A stretch of 64,000 nt of DNA from an uncultured Flavobacteriales bacterium (lineage in GTDB: Bacteria; Bacteroidota; Bacteroidia; Flavobacteriales_D; Parvicellaceae), in contig CALSNM010000001.1 in assembly GCA_943787725.1 (NCBI GenBank), forward strand, positions 186,001-250,000, written 5' to 3'. The notes beneath the pieces were generated by a model. It made no database searches. It was not told the DNA's origin and was given only the letters and a program-made list of their open reading frames with translations. Position numbers and translations under genes: made by a program. Position 1 is the stretch's first letter, and each line of letters starts with the position of its first letter. Below are positions 21,301-30,487 of the stretch, one piece after another.

Positions 21301-23518
21301 GATAAACAACTCCGTTAGGATCGAACCTACTAGTTCCTCCATCCGTATGTTCAGCTGTACCGTCGTCTCCAAAATACGTCCCGTATAATAAACTCTGTGC
21401 ATCCCGTTCCATTACAAAAAAGTAAAAATCGTCACCGTCGGTAGTACTTTGTATAGCATCTAAAGTTAAAGGCATCCCATTTACATTACCTCCTGCTTGA
21501 GGGTTATATGCTGACCCACCACCTGCAGAGTTAAATCCACCACCCCAACCAGAGACATAAACGTTTCCACAGTTATCTACTAAAAATGCAGTTGGTGAAA
21601 TATTCACAGCTCTTTGACTCGCAGGGTTAAAAGCCAACGATCCATTTCCGAAAATAGTACTGTAAATAGTAGTTGATAAATCAGGAGATAACTTATGTAT
21701 GAATTGTCCACTGTTTGCATTTGAATAGGCGGCATTTACAACGGGATATACTCCTGTTGATTGACCGACTGTATAGACATCGCCGTTTATGTCCACTTCC
21801 AAAATAAAGGCTTGATCGTAAGAAGCTGTTCCAAGATAAGTTTTTGCGATAGATGCACCTGTGGCAGCATTAAAACTCGCTATAAACCCATCCCAAACCC
21901 CACTAAAGGCAGTTCCGATAGCTCCTGCTGTAGCACCAAAGTCTGCACTAGTTGTGCCTCCACAGACAAACACCTCACCTGTAGGAGAGTACCTGATTGA
22001 ATATCCTGCTTCATAATCTGCACCTCCTAAATAGGTCGCCCAATTTAGAGCAGAGAAATCACTATTCATTTTAAAAACCACCGCATCTTGAGTTCCCCAT
22101 CCCGCACCATTATTAATAATACTGCCATTGGTCACTGGAAAGTCGTCTGACCATATTGAAGTGCAAACATATACATCGTCATTATCGTCCAATACAACTT
22201 CTCCTCTTACTTGATCTGAATAATTATAAACCATGGATTCATTTAATCCTTCATTGTCGGAGCCCCCAATAAAAGTACTTGTAGTTAATGCTCCAGATAC
22301 ATCAAATTTTGATAAAATAATATCGACTCCATTAGAGTATTGGTATCCCCACATATTAGCAAAGGTACCTGCCCATCCACCATTAAATGTCTGATCGTAT
22401 GCTCCTCCAATTGTTGGGAAGTCAGCAGACGAACTCGTTCCTAAGAGGATTAAGTTGTCTTGAGAATCATTTACTAAGCTATGCGGTGCCTCCACATCTG
22501 CACCACCTAAATAGGTTGAGTAAATAAGAGCCGTACCTGTTGGATTAAATTTAGTTATGGAAATATCAAATCCCCCGCCAATACCGCCACCGTTAAAAGA
22601 GGCATCGTAAGCTCCTGTGGTAGTTGGATAACCTGCACTAAAAGCTATTCCTGCTGAATATAGGTTTCCTTGTGAATCATAGGTGGATGTGAATCCCCAG
22701 TTGTCTGCCGTAGAGCCAATCAATGATGAAAAAATCCAAACAGGGTCGATAACAAGATTTTGCGTATGATCATATCCATTTGGGAAATCAAAACGCACGT
22801 TTTCCCCATCTAACACATAATTACATGGCACAGTAATCTGCATACCATTAATTTCTTGAAACGCATGCAATTTAACTTCTCTCACCTCTCCTGTCGAAAG
22901 TTTAATTACAAGCCCTTTTTCATCTAAATATAACTTATCTACGCCATCATATTTAATGCTAATGTCTTCGGTGTTTCCTCCGGGATGAACAATGAAATCG
23001 TATTTCATCCAATCAAATGAAGTATAGATTTGCATGTCAATATTGTTGTAAATGTTGCTGTAATTAACCTCTTTAAAAGAGGGAACATTTGTAGCCCATT
23101 TAGTCTCGTCTTTACCAATGAAATAATTTTTATAACCATCCAGTTTTTTAGTAGAAGAGATATTAACATTTGGGTTATGTCCTTCGAAAATCATAGAATA
23201 AGTATGTTTTTTCAATAGGTTAGACTGTTCGGCGTGGGTTCTAGTGCTTATAGCTGGTAAACCTTCTTTGTTTTCGAAAGCATTTTCTGCATTTTTTAAA
23301 CTATGCAAAGAATCCAATTGTGATCCCGAGTATAAATCAAAAGTAAAACGATCTTTTTCTAAGAACATGTTACCAATTTTAAGACGACTATAGAAATGAA
23401 CATGACTATCATATTGTCCCTCATTAGCAGTGAAATGGTATCCTTCTTTAATATCGTTATGACCATAAATAGATAAGCACAGTATAGTTGTGACAATAAG
23501 GGTTAAAATATATTTCAT
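18329..23518 (-). CDS. Giant secreted PKD-repeat protein with SBBP-like N-terminal repeats and gliding-motility-type (T9SS type B) C-terminal domain
   Basis: 1729 aa; repeated PKD motifs WDFGDGNTS/WNMGDGT; C-terminus IPNVFTPNGDGQNDLLTF...WNRWGKKVF...GVYYFEI. Confidence 0.88.
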   Translation of the reverse strand: MKYILTLIVTTILCLSIYGHNDIKEGYHFTANEGQYDSHVHFYSRLKIGNMFLEKDRFTFDLYSGSQLDSLHSLKNAENAFENKEGLPAISTRTHAEQSNLLKKHTYSMIFEGHNPNVNISSTKKLDGYKNYFIGKDETKWATNVPSFKEVNYSNIYNNIDMQIYTSFDWMKYDFIVHPGGNTEDISIKYDGVDKLYLDEKGLVIKLSTGEVREVKLHAFQEINGMQITVPCNYVLDGENVRFDFPNGYDHTQNLVIDPVWIFSSLIGSTADNWGFTSTYDSQGNLYSAGIAFSAGYPTTTGAYDASFNGGGIGGGFDISITKFNPTGTALIYSTYLGGADVEAPHSLVNDSQDNLILLGTSSSADFPTIGGAYDQTFNGGWAGTFANMWGYQYSNGVDIILSKFDVSGALTTSTFIGGSDNEGLNESMVYNYSDQVRGEVVLDDNDDVYVCTSIWSDDFPVTNGSIINNGAGWGTQDAVVFKMNSDFSALNWATYLGGADYEAGYSIRYSPTGEVFVCGGTTSADFGATAGAIGTAFSGVWDGFIASFNAATGASIAKTYLGTASYDQAFILEVDINGDVYTVGQSTGVYPVVNAAYSNANSGQFIHKLSPDLSTTIYSTIFGNGSLAFNPASQRAVNISPTAFLVDNCGNVYVSGWGGGFNSAGGGSAYNPQAGGNVNGMPLTLDAIQSTTDGDDFYFFVMERDAQSLLYGTYFGDDGTAEHTDGGTSRFDPNGVVYQSVCAACGTGDFPTTPGVWSTTSGAACNMGVIKFDMNFQGIEAQATVPANITLCSTDYTVNFTSSGSTPQQEWIFGDGGTSADQNPTYTYSDTGSYVVTFIAIDLASCNIRDTAYFNVDIEQAPTFDASFNLPVIPPCSDPASVTVNASITGIGIDSTEWNMGDGTIYTNLNTIAHDYTIEGIYPIEVIAWDLTCNISDTIYDTLHFITTLSTATANAPADTTLCSNPPFAIPFTSDGSTPYVSWDFGDGNTSAAQNPTNTFATAGTYTVQFIAIDSNTCNIADTVPFTVELIQAPTFNASFNIPVIPPCSDPSSVTVDADISGTGIDSTQWNMGDGTIFADSTSISYSYTTEGIYPIEVIAWDLTCNISDTIYDTLHFITTLSTATANAPADTTLCSNPPFAIPFTSDGSTPYVSWDFGDGNTSTAQNPTNTFATAGTYTVQFIAIDSNTCNIADTVPFTVELVQAPTFNASFNIPVIPPCSDPSSVTVDADISGTGIDSTQWNMGDGTIFADSTSISYSYTTEGIYPIEVIAWDLTCNISDTIYDTLHFISTFSTATANAPADTTLCSNPPFAIPFTSDGSTPYVSWDFGDGNTSTAQNPTNTFATAGTYTVQFIAIDSNTCNIADTVPFTVELIQAPTFNASFNLPIIPPCADPDSVMVNIDISGTGIDSTHWDMGDGTTFEDSTSISYNYTTTGIYDIVITAWDYCGGDTSILETFNFITDSSLAVAAAPEDTTLCTLPPFSIGFTSSGTAASQLWDFGDGNTSTEVNPTNTFLDSGTYIVTYIAIDSSTCNIADTAYFNVNLIQAEQFSAEINFTPPPPCGGDSMLVELNFSGTAADSLIWDMGNGDVFYADSIAYYYTEAGIYDLSLTAFDFTCNLMEVISSEVPFFGNISTDVIIPNVFTPNGDGQNDLLTFVNVNGSETFRLTIWNRWGKKVFVTDDPFNHWDGISMKDKTINEGVYYFEILFTDVCSDEEQIKTGFVHLMR
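19366..20770 (-). repeat. 516-bp (172-aa) tandem repeat, ~2.7 copies, within the PKD gene
   Basis: The string TAAGGTGTTGACCCATCCGAAG starts at 19545, 20061 and 20577, exactly 516 bp apart; flanking DNA is nearly identical between copies. Confidence 0.9.
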
Positions 23519-23605
23519 AATTCGTTACTTTTAATCTGTAATGTTCTAGTTACACTAGACGCTTAATGTGAAAAATAGGTTGCACAAATATTAATATGGA
23601 GTAAG

Positions 23606-24686
23606 TTAACTAAACTCCATTAAATAACTCTTCAAAAACGCATCTATTTCTCCATTTAATACAGCCTCAGTATTGCTAGTTTGATAATTAGTCCTATGAT
23701 CTTTCACCCTTCTATCGTCTAGAACGTAACTGCGGATTTGTGCCCCCCATTCAATTTTTTTCTTTTCAGATTCTATTTCGGCCCTAGATTCTTGCTTTTT
23801 CCGAACTTCAATTTCATATAATTGAGACTTAAGAAGCTGTGTAGCCTTTTCTTTGTTTCCCAATTGAGAGCGAGTTTCTGTATTTTCTATCACTAAGCCT
23901 GATGGTTTATGTCGAAGACGAACTCCTGTTTCGACTTTATTTACGTTTTGTCCTCCTGCGCCACCCGACCGAAAGGTTTCCCATTTAACATCGGCAGGAT
24001 TTATTTTAATATCAATTGTGTCATCTACTAACGGATAAATGTATGCAGAGGCAAATGACGTATGACGCTTAGCGTTTGAATCAAAGGGTGAGATTCTAAC
24101 CAAACGATGTACACCATTTTCTCCTTTTAAATACCCAAACGCAAAATCGCCTTCAACCTCTAAAGTAACTGTTTTTACACCTGCAACATCTCCTGCTTGG
24201 TAGTTAATTTCTTTTACTTTCATCTGATTGCGTTCTGCCCACATTATGTACATGCGCATTAACATACTAGCCCAATCACAGCTTTCAGTTCCTCCGGCTC
24301 CAGCGGTAATTTGAATCACTGCATTAAGAGAATCTTCTTCAGCGCTCAGCATGTTTTTAAATTCTAAATCTTCAACAGCTGCAACCAATTTTTCATGCGC
24401 TGCTTCCACTTCTTCCTCTGTTGCCTCACCTTCTTTATTAAATTCAAATAATACTTCTAGGTCCTCAAAATCCATCCGGACTTGGTAATAGGTTTTGACC
24501 CAATATTTTTTGTTTTTGAGCTTTTTCAATAAACTTTCAGCAGTTTTTGGGTCGTTCCAAAATTCTGGGTCTTGCGTTCGAAGCTCTTCCTCTTCAATTT
24601 CGACTTCTTTAACCTCTATGTCAAAGATATCCCTTCAAAGCCAACAATCGCTTATCCAGGAAATTTAACTGATCCTTATTAATCAT
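23606..24686 (-). CDS. prfB: Peptide chain release factor 2, with +1 programmed frameshift; complement(join(23606..24622,24624..24686))
   Basis: [16 protein letters not shown] motif. The 5' [24 protein letters not shown] ends at TGA (24623-24621) in the context AAGGGATATCTTTGAC; +1 shift gives [25 protein letters not shown], in frame with ORF 23606-24529. Confidence 0.95.
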
Positions 24687-24767
24687 TGTAAATTTATTTT
24701 AAGCGAATGTAATAAAAATACCATTGATGAAAAAGAGTTGTCGCCTTCAAAGAAAATCAATCAGATT

Positions 24768-25409
24768 TTATTTCAAAAATGAATTGTTTTGTTTTTCAAA
24801 GCCAACAGTAGTGACTGGTCCATGCCCGCAATATACTTTGTAATCATCGCCAAGTGGAAATAGTTTAGCACGAATACTATTAAGCAGTTGATCATGATTT
24901 CCACCCGGCAAATCTGTTCTCCCTATACTACCATAAAATAAACAGTCTCCGTTTATTACAAATTTTTCTTTGTGAGAAATAAAAGCTACATGGCCAGGAG
25001 CATGGCCAGGAACAAAAACTATGTCTAAATGAGAATTTCCAAACTCTACCTTGTCTCCCTCTTCAAAGTAGGAGGAAGGCATTGGAGATTTTTGTGTATT
25101 GGGTATTTGATACAACTCTACTGTTCTATCAAACATCTCCAATGTTTGTAAGTCTTCTTTGTGAATTTGTAATCCTAAGTTAAATGTTTCCGCTACAAAA
25201 GCATTTCCAAAAACATGATCCAAATGACTATGTGTAGAAATTAACTTAACCAAGTTTAGCTCTTTGGTCTTTATATGGTTTTCAAAAGCAATCCTTTCTT
25301 CTTCTGTGTACATTCCTGGGTCAATAACAACACAATCATTTGTTTCATCATGTACTATAAATGTGTTTTCCTGAAATGGGTTAAAGGTCAGTTGTTCAAC
25401 AGTAATCAT
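24768..25409 (-). CDS. MBL-fold metallo-hydrolase (glyoxalase II-like)
   Basis: STHSHLDHVFGN, PGHAPGHVAFIS, YCGHGPVTTVGFE. Confidence 0.9.
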   Translation of the reverse strand: MITVEQLTFNPFQENTFIVHDETNDCVVIDPGMYTEEERIAFENHIKTKELNLVKLISTHSHLDHVFGNAFVAETFNLGLQIHKEDLQTLEMFDRTVELYQIPNTQKSPMPSSYFEEGDKVEFGNSHLDIVFVPGHAPGHVAFISHKEKFVINGDCLFYGSIGRTDLPGGNHDQLLNSIRAKLFPLGDDYKVYCGHGPVTTVGFEKQNNSFLK

Positions 25410-25486
25410 AGGTATTATTTTAAATCCAAAGCAAAGGTATTAATTCATACCAAATTAACTATCTTTACGTTTGTCTGTATTGTTAA

Positions 25487-28400
25487 GTGAAAACAGTTGT
25501 AAATAAAATAGTGGTAATAGTAGTATTATTCTGCATGATAGTTGTTTCAGCTAATGCACAATTTTACACGGGATCTAACAATACCTTTGGTAAGAACAGA
25601 GTACAATACAACCCAATGTTCTGGCAGGAATATAATTTCCAACGATTTCATGTATATTTTACAGGAGCAGGAAAAGAGCATGCTATATACACAGCAAAAG
25701 CCGCCGAAAGATACTTGCAGGAAGTTGAAACTTTTTTGGACTATGACATCCAAGATAAATTGCAGTTTGTTGTATTTAATTCACAATCTGCCTTTCGGCA
25801 AAGTAACATTGGGCTAAGAAATGATGAAAGCACTAATATAGGAGGTGTTGCGCGAGTAGACGGCAATAAAGTTTTTATTTTTTACGAGGGTGACCATGAT
25901 AAATTAGACCGCCAAATCCGCTCTGGAATCGCAAGCATTGTGATTTACAAATTAATGTATGGAGATAACTGGAAAGACGCCTTAAAAAGCTCTACCATTC
26001 TCACTTTTCCCGATTGGTTTGTGAATGGCTTTACAGATTATATGGCTGGCGATTGGACTACGGAAATAGACAACAAAGTGAAAGATGGTGTTTTGACTGG
26101 CTCTTATGATAAGTTTAATCGACTAGAAGGGGAAGACTCTAGATTGGCAGGTTATGCTCTGTGGAATTATATCGATGAAGTTTACGGAAAAAAAATGATT
26201 CCAAACATACTCTATATGACCAGAGTAAGCAGAAACGTTGAAAGCGGTTATATGTATGTATTAGGGACAACACTCAAAACTTTATCCAAAGATTTTGTGG
26301 CCTACTACAAAGAGCGGTATTCAAAAGATGACCTATTTAGAATTGAACCAACAGAAGAAAAATTTGCTATCAAAACAAAAAAAACAAGAAAATACCAAAA
26401 ATTTAAATTGAGCCCAGATGGCAATTACGCTGCTTATGTGACCAATGAATTAGGTCAGTACAAAGTATGGCTGTATGATATTAAAAAACAAAAATCTAAG
26501 AAAATAGCACGAGGAGAGCATAAGCTAGATAGGCTGCCTGATTACTCTCATCCTATTTTAGCTTGGCACCCTACGAGTAAAGTTCTTTCTTTTATAGAAG
26601 AAAAAAGAGGAGAGTTAATTTTAAACCTCTACGATTTAGAAGATAAAAAAAGAGATAAACGACCTCTCCGAGAAATGGACAAGGTATTGAGTATGTCTTA
26701 CAATAATACGGGGAAAAAGCTAATACTTTCGGCGGTTAAAAAAGGGCAAACAGACTTATTTATGTATAGCGTAATTGGAAATAATCAAGAGCAGTTGACA
26801 AATGATATTTTTGATGATTTATCTCCAAGATTTGTTGACAATGATACTCGCGTGATTTTTGCATCCAATAGAATTGATGATACAATTAGAAGGAAAATCG
26901 AAACAGTTCAATACAAAAAAGATAAAGATATATATATATTAGACATTGATAACTTAAAAAGACCATTAACTAGAATTACAAACACACCTTACATAGACGA
27001 ATCATCGCCAAATCAGTATGCGAAGGAACGGTATTCCTATCTGTCAAATGCAAACGGAATAAGAAATCGATATGTGGCATATTACGATAGCGCCATTAGC
27101 TATATTGACACTTCCGTCCATTATAAATATTTCTCAGTAACCGATCGAATGTCTAATTATTCGCGAGATGTATTGGAGTATGAACCTATTGAAAAGTCCA
27201 GAGTATATTCAATGTTGATGCTTAAGGATGGGAAATATCATTTTTACAAAGGAGAATATGAAAAGGATAGAATAATTGAAGATGAACTGGTCAATACGCA
27301 ATTCATGAGTTATTGGCTTAAATCAAAGGCAAAAAACAGCATTCCGATTGTTTTGACAAGTGAGAATGAAAAAGAAATCGACTCAAACTATATCGATATT
27401 AATGACTATCAATTTTACAATGACAAACCTGATGTTATTGAAAAGATATTCGTAGAATTTGAAGAAGCAGTTAAAAAAGATAGTGTTCCTCAAAAAGAGG
27501 AAATAACATTCAAATTGCCCCGACAAGAAATATATTACGTCAATTTTACTACGGATTATGTCGTATCCCAAATAGACAATAGCTTCTTAAATAAATCATA
27601 TCAAAGGTTTACAGGCGGAGGATATCAAGCTTCAGGATTCAACACATTAATTAAAATGGGAATGATTGATTTATTTGAAGACTTCCGAATAATTGGGGGG
27701 TTTAGGTTTCCTGTAAACTTTAACAATACGGAATATATGCTTTCGTATGAGAATTTAAAATCTAGAATGGATAAAAAGTATTTAGTTTCAAGGCAATCGT
27801 TTACAAGAAACTCACAGTCTGGAAACGCGCAAAAGATACAAACCTATGATGCTAAATATAATTTAAAATTCCCTTTCAATGAGGTTGCTAGTCTCCGTTT
27901 AACGAATAGTATACGATATGACCGAATAGTGACTTTGAGCACCGAACCAGCGACTTTAGAAATTCAAAATGAAAATCATTATCTCGCTGGCATCAAACTA
28001 GATTATGTATTTGATAATACGCGTACAATCGGGCTGAATATTCTCAATGGCACTCGTTTCAAGGTTTGGGGTGAGTTTTATAGAGAAGTGGATAAAGCTC
28101 AAACTGACTTTTTTGTATTTGGTGTAGATTTTAGACATTATCAAAAAATACACAGAAATATTGTTTTTGCTACTAGAGCGGCAGCCAACACATCCTTAGG
28201 TCATCAAAGGTTACTGAATTACCTGGGTGGAGTAGATAATTGGCTGAGACCACAATTCGATTATTCAATCTTACCAGACCCCAATCAGAATTTCCAATTT
28301 CAAACTATAGCCACGCCAATAAGAGGGTTCTACCAAAACGTACGGAATGGAAATAGCTTTGCCTTAATAAACAATGAATTACGTATTCCAGTATTTAAGT

Positions 28401-28711
28401 ATTTTTCAAATAAACCAATAAAATCATCCTTTTTAGAAAATTTTATGGTAGTTGGGTTTGGAGATGTTGGTGCAGCTTGGACAGGAGCAAATCCTTATAC
28501 CTCTGACAATGCATTTAATACAATTTTGATTGAAGATTTCAATTATGAGATTATTCTGCAAAACCAAAAAGAACCTATAGTTTATGGCTATGGAATTGGT
28601 TTACGATCCAAATTGTTTGGGTATTATGTACGTTTTGATTACGCTTGGGGTGTTGATGACGGTATAGTGCTGGACCCAGTGAGATATTTATCCTTATCTT
28701 TAGATTTTTAG
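25487..28711 (+). CDS. Large multidomain protein: gluzincin-like N-terminus, TolB/PD40-like propeller, C-terminal outer-membrane beta-barrel-like region
   Basis: 1074 aa; signal peptide; KLSPDGNYAAYVTNELGQYKVWLYDIKKQ PD40-like repeats; C-terminal GYGIGLRSKLFGYYVRFDYAWGVDDG...LSLSLDF resembles Omp85-type barrel ends. Confidence 0.65.
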   Translation: MKTVVNKIVVIVVLFCMIVVSANAQFYTGSNNTFGKNRVQYNPMFWQEYNFQRFHVYFTGAGKEHAIYTAKAAERYLQEVETFLDYDIQDKLQFVVFNSQSAFRQSNIGLRNDESTNIGGVARVDGNKVFIFYEGDHDKLDRQIRSGIASIVIYKLMYGDNWKDALKSSTILTFPDWFVNGFTDYMAGDWTTEIDNKVKDGVLTGSYDKFNRLEGEDSRLAGYALWNYIDEVYGKKMIPNILYMTRVSRNVESGYMYVLGTTLKTLSKDFVAYYKERYSKDDLFRIEPTEEKFAIKTKKTRKYQKFKLSPDGNYAAYVTNELGQYKVWLYDIKKQKSKKIARGEHKLDRLPDYSHPILAWHPTSKVLSFIEEKRGELILNLYDLEDKKRDKRPLREMDKVLSMSYNNTGKKLILSAVKKGQTDLFMYSVIGNNQEQLTNDIFDDLSPRFVDNDTRVIFASNRIDDTIRRKIETVQYKKDKDIYILDIDNLKRPLTRITNTPYIDESSPNQYAKERYSYLSNANGIRNRYVAYYDSAISYIDTSVHYKYFSVTDRMSNYSRDVLEYEPIEKSRVYSMLMLKDGKYHFYKGEYEKDRIIEDELVNTQFMSYWLKSKAKNSIPIVLTSENEKEIDSNYIDINDYQFYNDKPDVIEKIFVEFEEAVKKDSVPQKEEITFKLPRQEIYYVNFTTDYVVSQIDNSFLNKSYQRFTGGGYQASGFNTLIKMGMIDLFEDFRIIGGFRFPVNFNNTEYMLSYENLKSRMDKKYLVSRQSFTRNSQSGNAQKIQTYDAKYNLKFPFNEVASLRLTNSIRYDRIVTLSTEPATLEIQNENHYLAGIKLDYVFDNTRTIGLNILNGTRFKVWGEFYREVDKAQTDFFVFGVDFRHYQKIHRNIVFATRAAANTSLGHQRLLNYLGGVDNWLRPQFDYSILPDPNQNFQFQTIATPIRGFYQNVRNGNSFALINNELRIPVFKYFSNKPIKSSFLENFMVVGFGDVGAAWTGANPYTSDNAFNTILIEDFNYEIILQNQKEPIVYGYGIGLRSKLFGYYVRFDYAWGVDDGIVLDPVRYLSLSLDF

Positions 28712-28712
28712 T

Positions 28713-29117
28713 ATGGGAGCTTCAACAATGTTACTTTTAATATGTATTGGTGTTAGCGCCGGCATTTTGAGCGGATTTATTGGAGTGGGTGGCGGAATAG
28801 TGATTGTTCCAGCATTGGTTTTTATAATGGGGTTTACCCAACATGAAGCGCAAGGATTAAGTATCGCTACTATGCTACCGCCTATAGGAATAATGGCTTT
28901 TTACAGTTATTGGCAACACGGTACTATTACAAAAAACTCTATTGGATATGCCGCTATTATTGCAGTTGCATTTGTTATTGGTGGTTTTATAGGGTCAAAG
29001 GTCGCGTTAAAAATATCACCTAATTTGATACGGTTGATTTTTGGAACTTTTATGCTATTCGTTGCTTTTAAAATGATTATCAGCGGAATGGCTTTTTTTG
29101 GTGAAAATGATGATTGA
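28713..29117 (+). CDS. TauE/SafE-family sulfite exporter-like membrane protein (short)
   Basis: GVSAGILSGFIGVGGGIVIVPALVFIMGFTQHEAQGLSIATMLPP. Confidence 0.85.
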   Translation: MGASTMLLLICIGVSAGILSGFIGVGGGIVIVPALVFIMGFTQHEAQGLSIATMLPPIGIMAFYSYWQHGTITKNSIGYAAIIAVAFVIGGFIGSKVALKISPNLIRLIFGTFMLFVAFKMIISGMAFFGENDD

Positions 29118-30294
29118 AAAAATAAAAAAAATAGCGGCTCAAAACAAAGAACAAATTGTTGAAGTTCGAAGAGCAATTCATGCAAACCCAGAACTTTCAT
29201 TCGAAGAGTATGAAACGTGTGAATTAGTTTCCAAGTTTTTGACAGACGCAGAAATAAAGCATGAAAAAGGTATTGTAAAAACCGGTATTGTAGCTATAAT
29301 AGAAGGGAATAACCCATCGTCAAAAACGATTGCATTGCGCGCTGACCTAGATGCATTGCCAATCCATGAAACGACAGGCCTTTCATTTAAATCGAAAAAT
29401 CAAGGGAAAATGCATGCATGCGGGCATGATGTTCACACATCTTCCTTATTAGGTACAGCGCTTATTTTAAATGAATTAAAAAATGAATTTGAAGGAACTG
29501 TTAAATTGATTTTTCAACCTGGAGAAGAGATAATACCAGGAGGTGCAAAATTGATGATTGAAGAAGGTGTTTTAAAAAACCCTGCGCCAACTAACATCAT
29601 TGGACAGCATGTATATCCTGAGCTAGAAGCCGGAAAGGTTGGATTTAAACCAGGTATGTATATGGCTTCTGCAGATGAATTACATGTGAAAATAATCGGT
29701 AAAGGAGGACATGCTGCTTTACCGCATAAAACAATTGATCCTTTATTAATTGCTTCTCATATAATTATTTCTTTACAGCAATTAATTAGTAGAAGAGTTA
29801 GTCCCTATAGCCCCAGTGTTTTGTCCTTCGGATCTATCCATGGAGGTGGATCAACTAACATTATCCCAAACGAGGTTTATTTAAAAGGCACCTTTAGAGC
29901 ATTTAACGAAGAATGGAGAGAAGAAGCACATGTTTTAATGATAAATATGGCCGAATCAATTGCTAAAGGAATGGGAGGTGCCTGTGAGTTTGAAGTTCGA
30001 AAAGGATATCCGTTTTTGGTGAACGATGATGAATTAACCAAATTAGCTAAAAATGCGGCAATAGAATTTTTGGGTGCAGAAAATGTTATTGATTTAGACT
30101 TAAGAATGACTGCCGAAGATTTTGCCTATTACTCTCAAGTGATTCCGGCATGCTTTTACCGTTTAGGAACTTCTGATTTTTCAAAAGCACCAACAGGAGG
30201 GTTGCATACATCTGACTTTACTGTAGATGAAAAAGCACTGGAAACAGGCATGGGCTTAATGGCTTATTTAGCTTTGGTTGATTTAAAGAATTGA
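29107..30294 (+). CDS. M20-family amidohydrolase/peptidase
   Basis: MHACGHDVHTSSLLG, IFQPGEEIIPGGAKLMIEEG; ORF track opens at 29098, ATG at 29107 more likely. Confidence 0.92.
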   Translation: MMIEKIKKIAAQNKEQIVEVRRAIHANPELSFEEYETCELVSKFLTDAEIKHEKGIVKTGIVAIIEGNNPSSKTIALRADLDALPIHETTGLSFKSKNQGKMHACGHDVHTSSLLGTALILNELKNEFEGTVKLIFQPGEEIIPGGAKLMIEEGVLKNPAPTNIIGQHVYPELEAGKVGFKPGMYMASADELHVKIIGKGGHAALPHKTIDPLLIASHIIISLQQLISRRVSPYSPSVLSFGSIHGGGSTNIIPNEVYLKGTFRAFNEEWREEAHVLMINMAESIAKGMGGACEFEVRKGYPFLVNDDELTKLAKNAAIEFLGAENVIDLDLRMTAEDFAYYSQVIPACFYRLGTSDFSKAPTGGLHTSDFTVDEKALETGMGLMAYLALVDLKN

Positions 30295-30487
30295 AACAAC
30301 CAACACATGAAAACTTCCTCGTTTACTGAAGCGACATATAAATGAAAGTTATCTGATAAAAGCCTAATTCCAACTGCTATTATTGCATTCTTAAATCACA
30401 TACATTTTGGCAAATGGTAAAACATTTTTAAATATTTATATCATTTGTTAAATGAATCACATTATCTTTAATTTAGAAAATAAATAA

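Noticed and set aside
24530-24690. prfB break considered as a pseudogenising frameshift
   Set aside because: Position, CTTTGAC slip site and RF2 identity match the known programmed frameshift.
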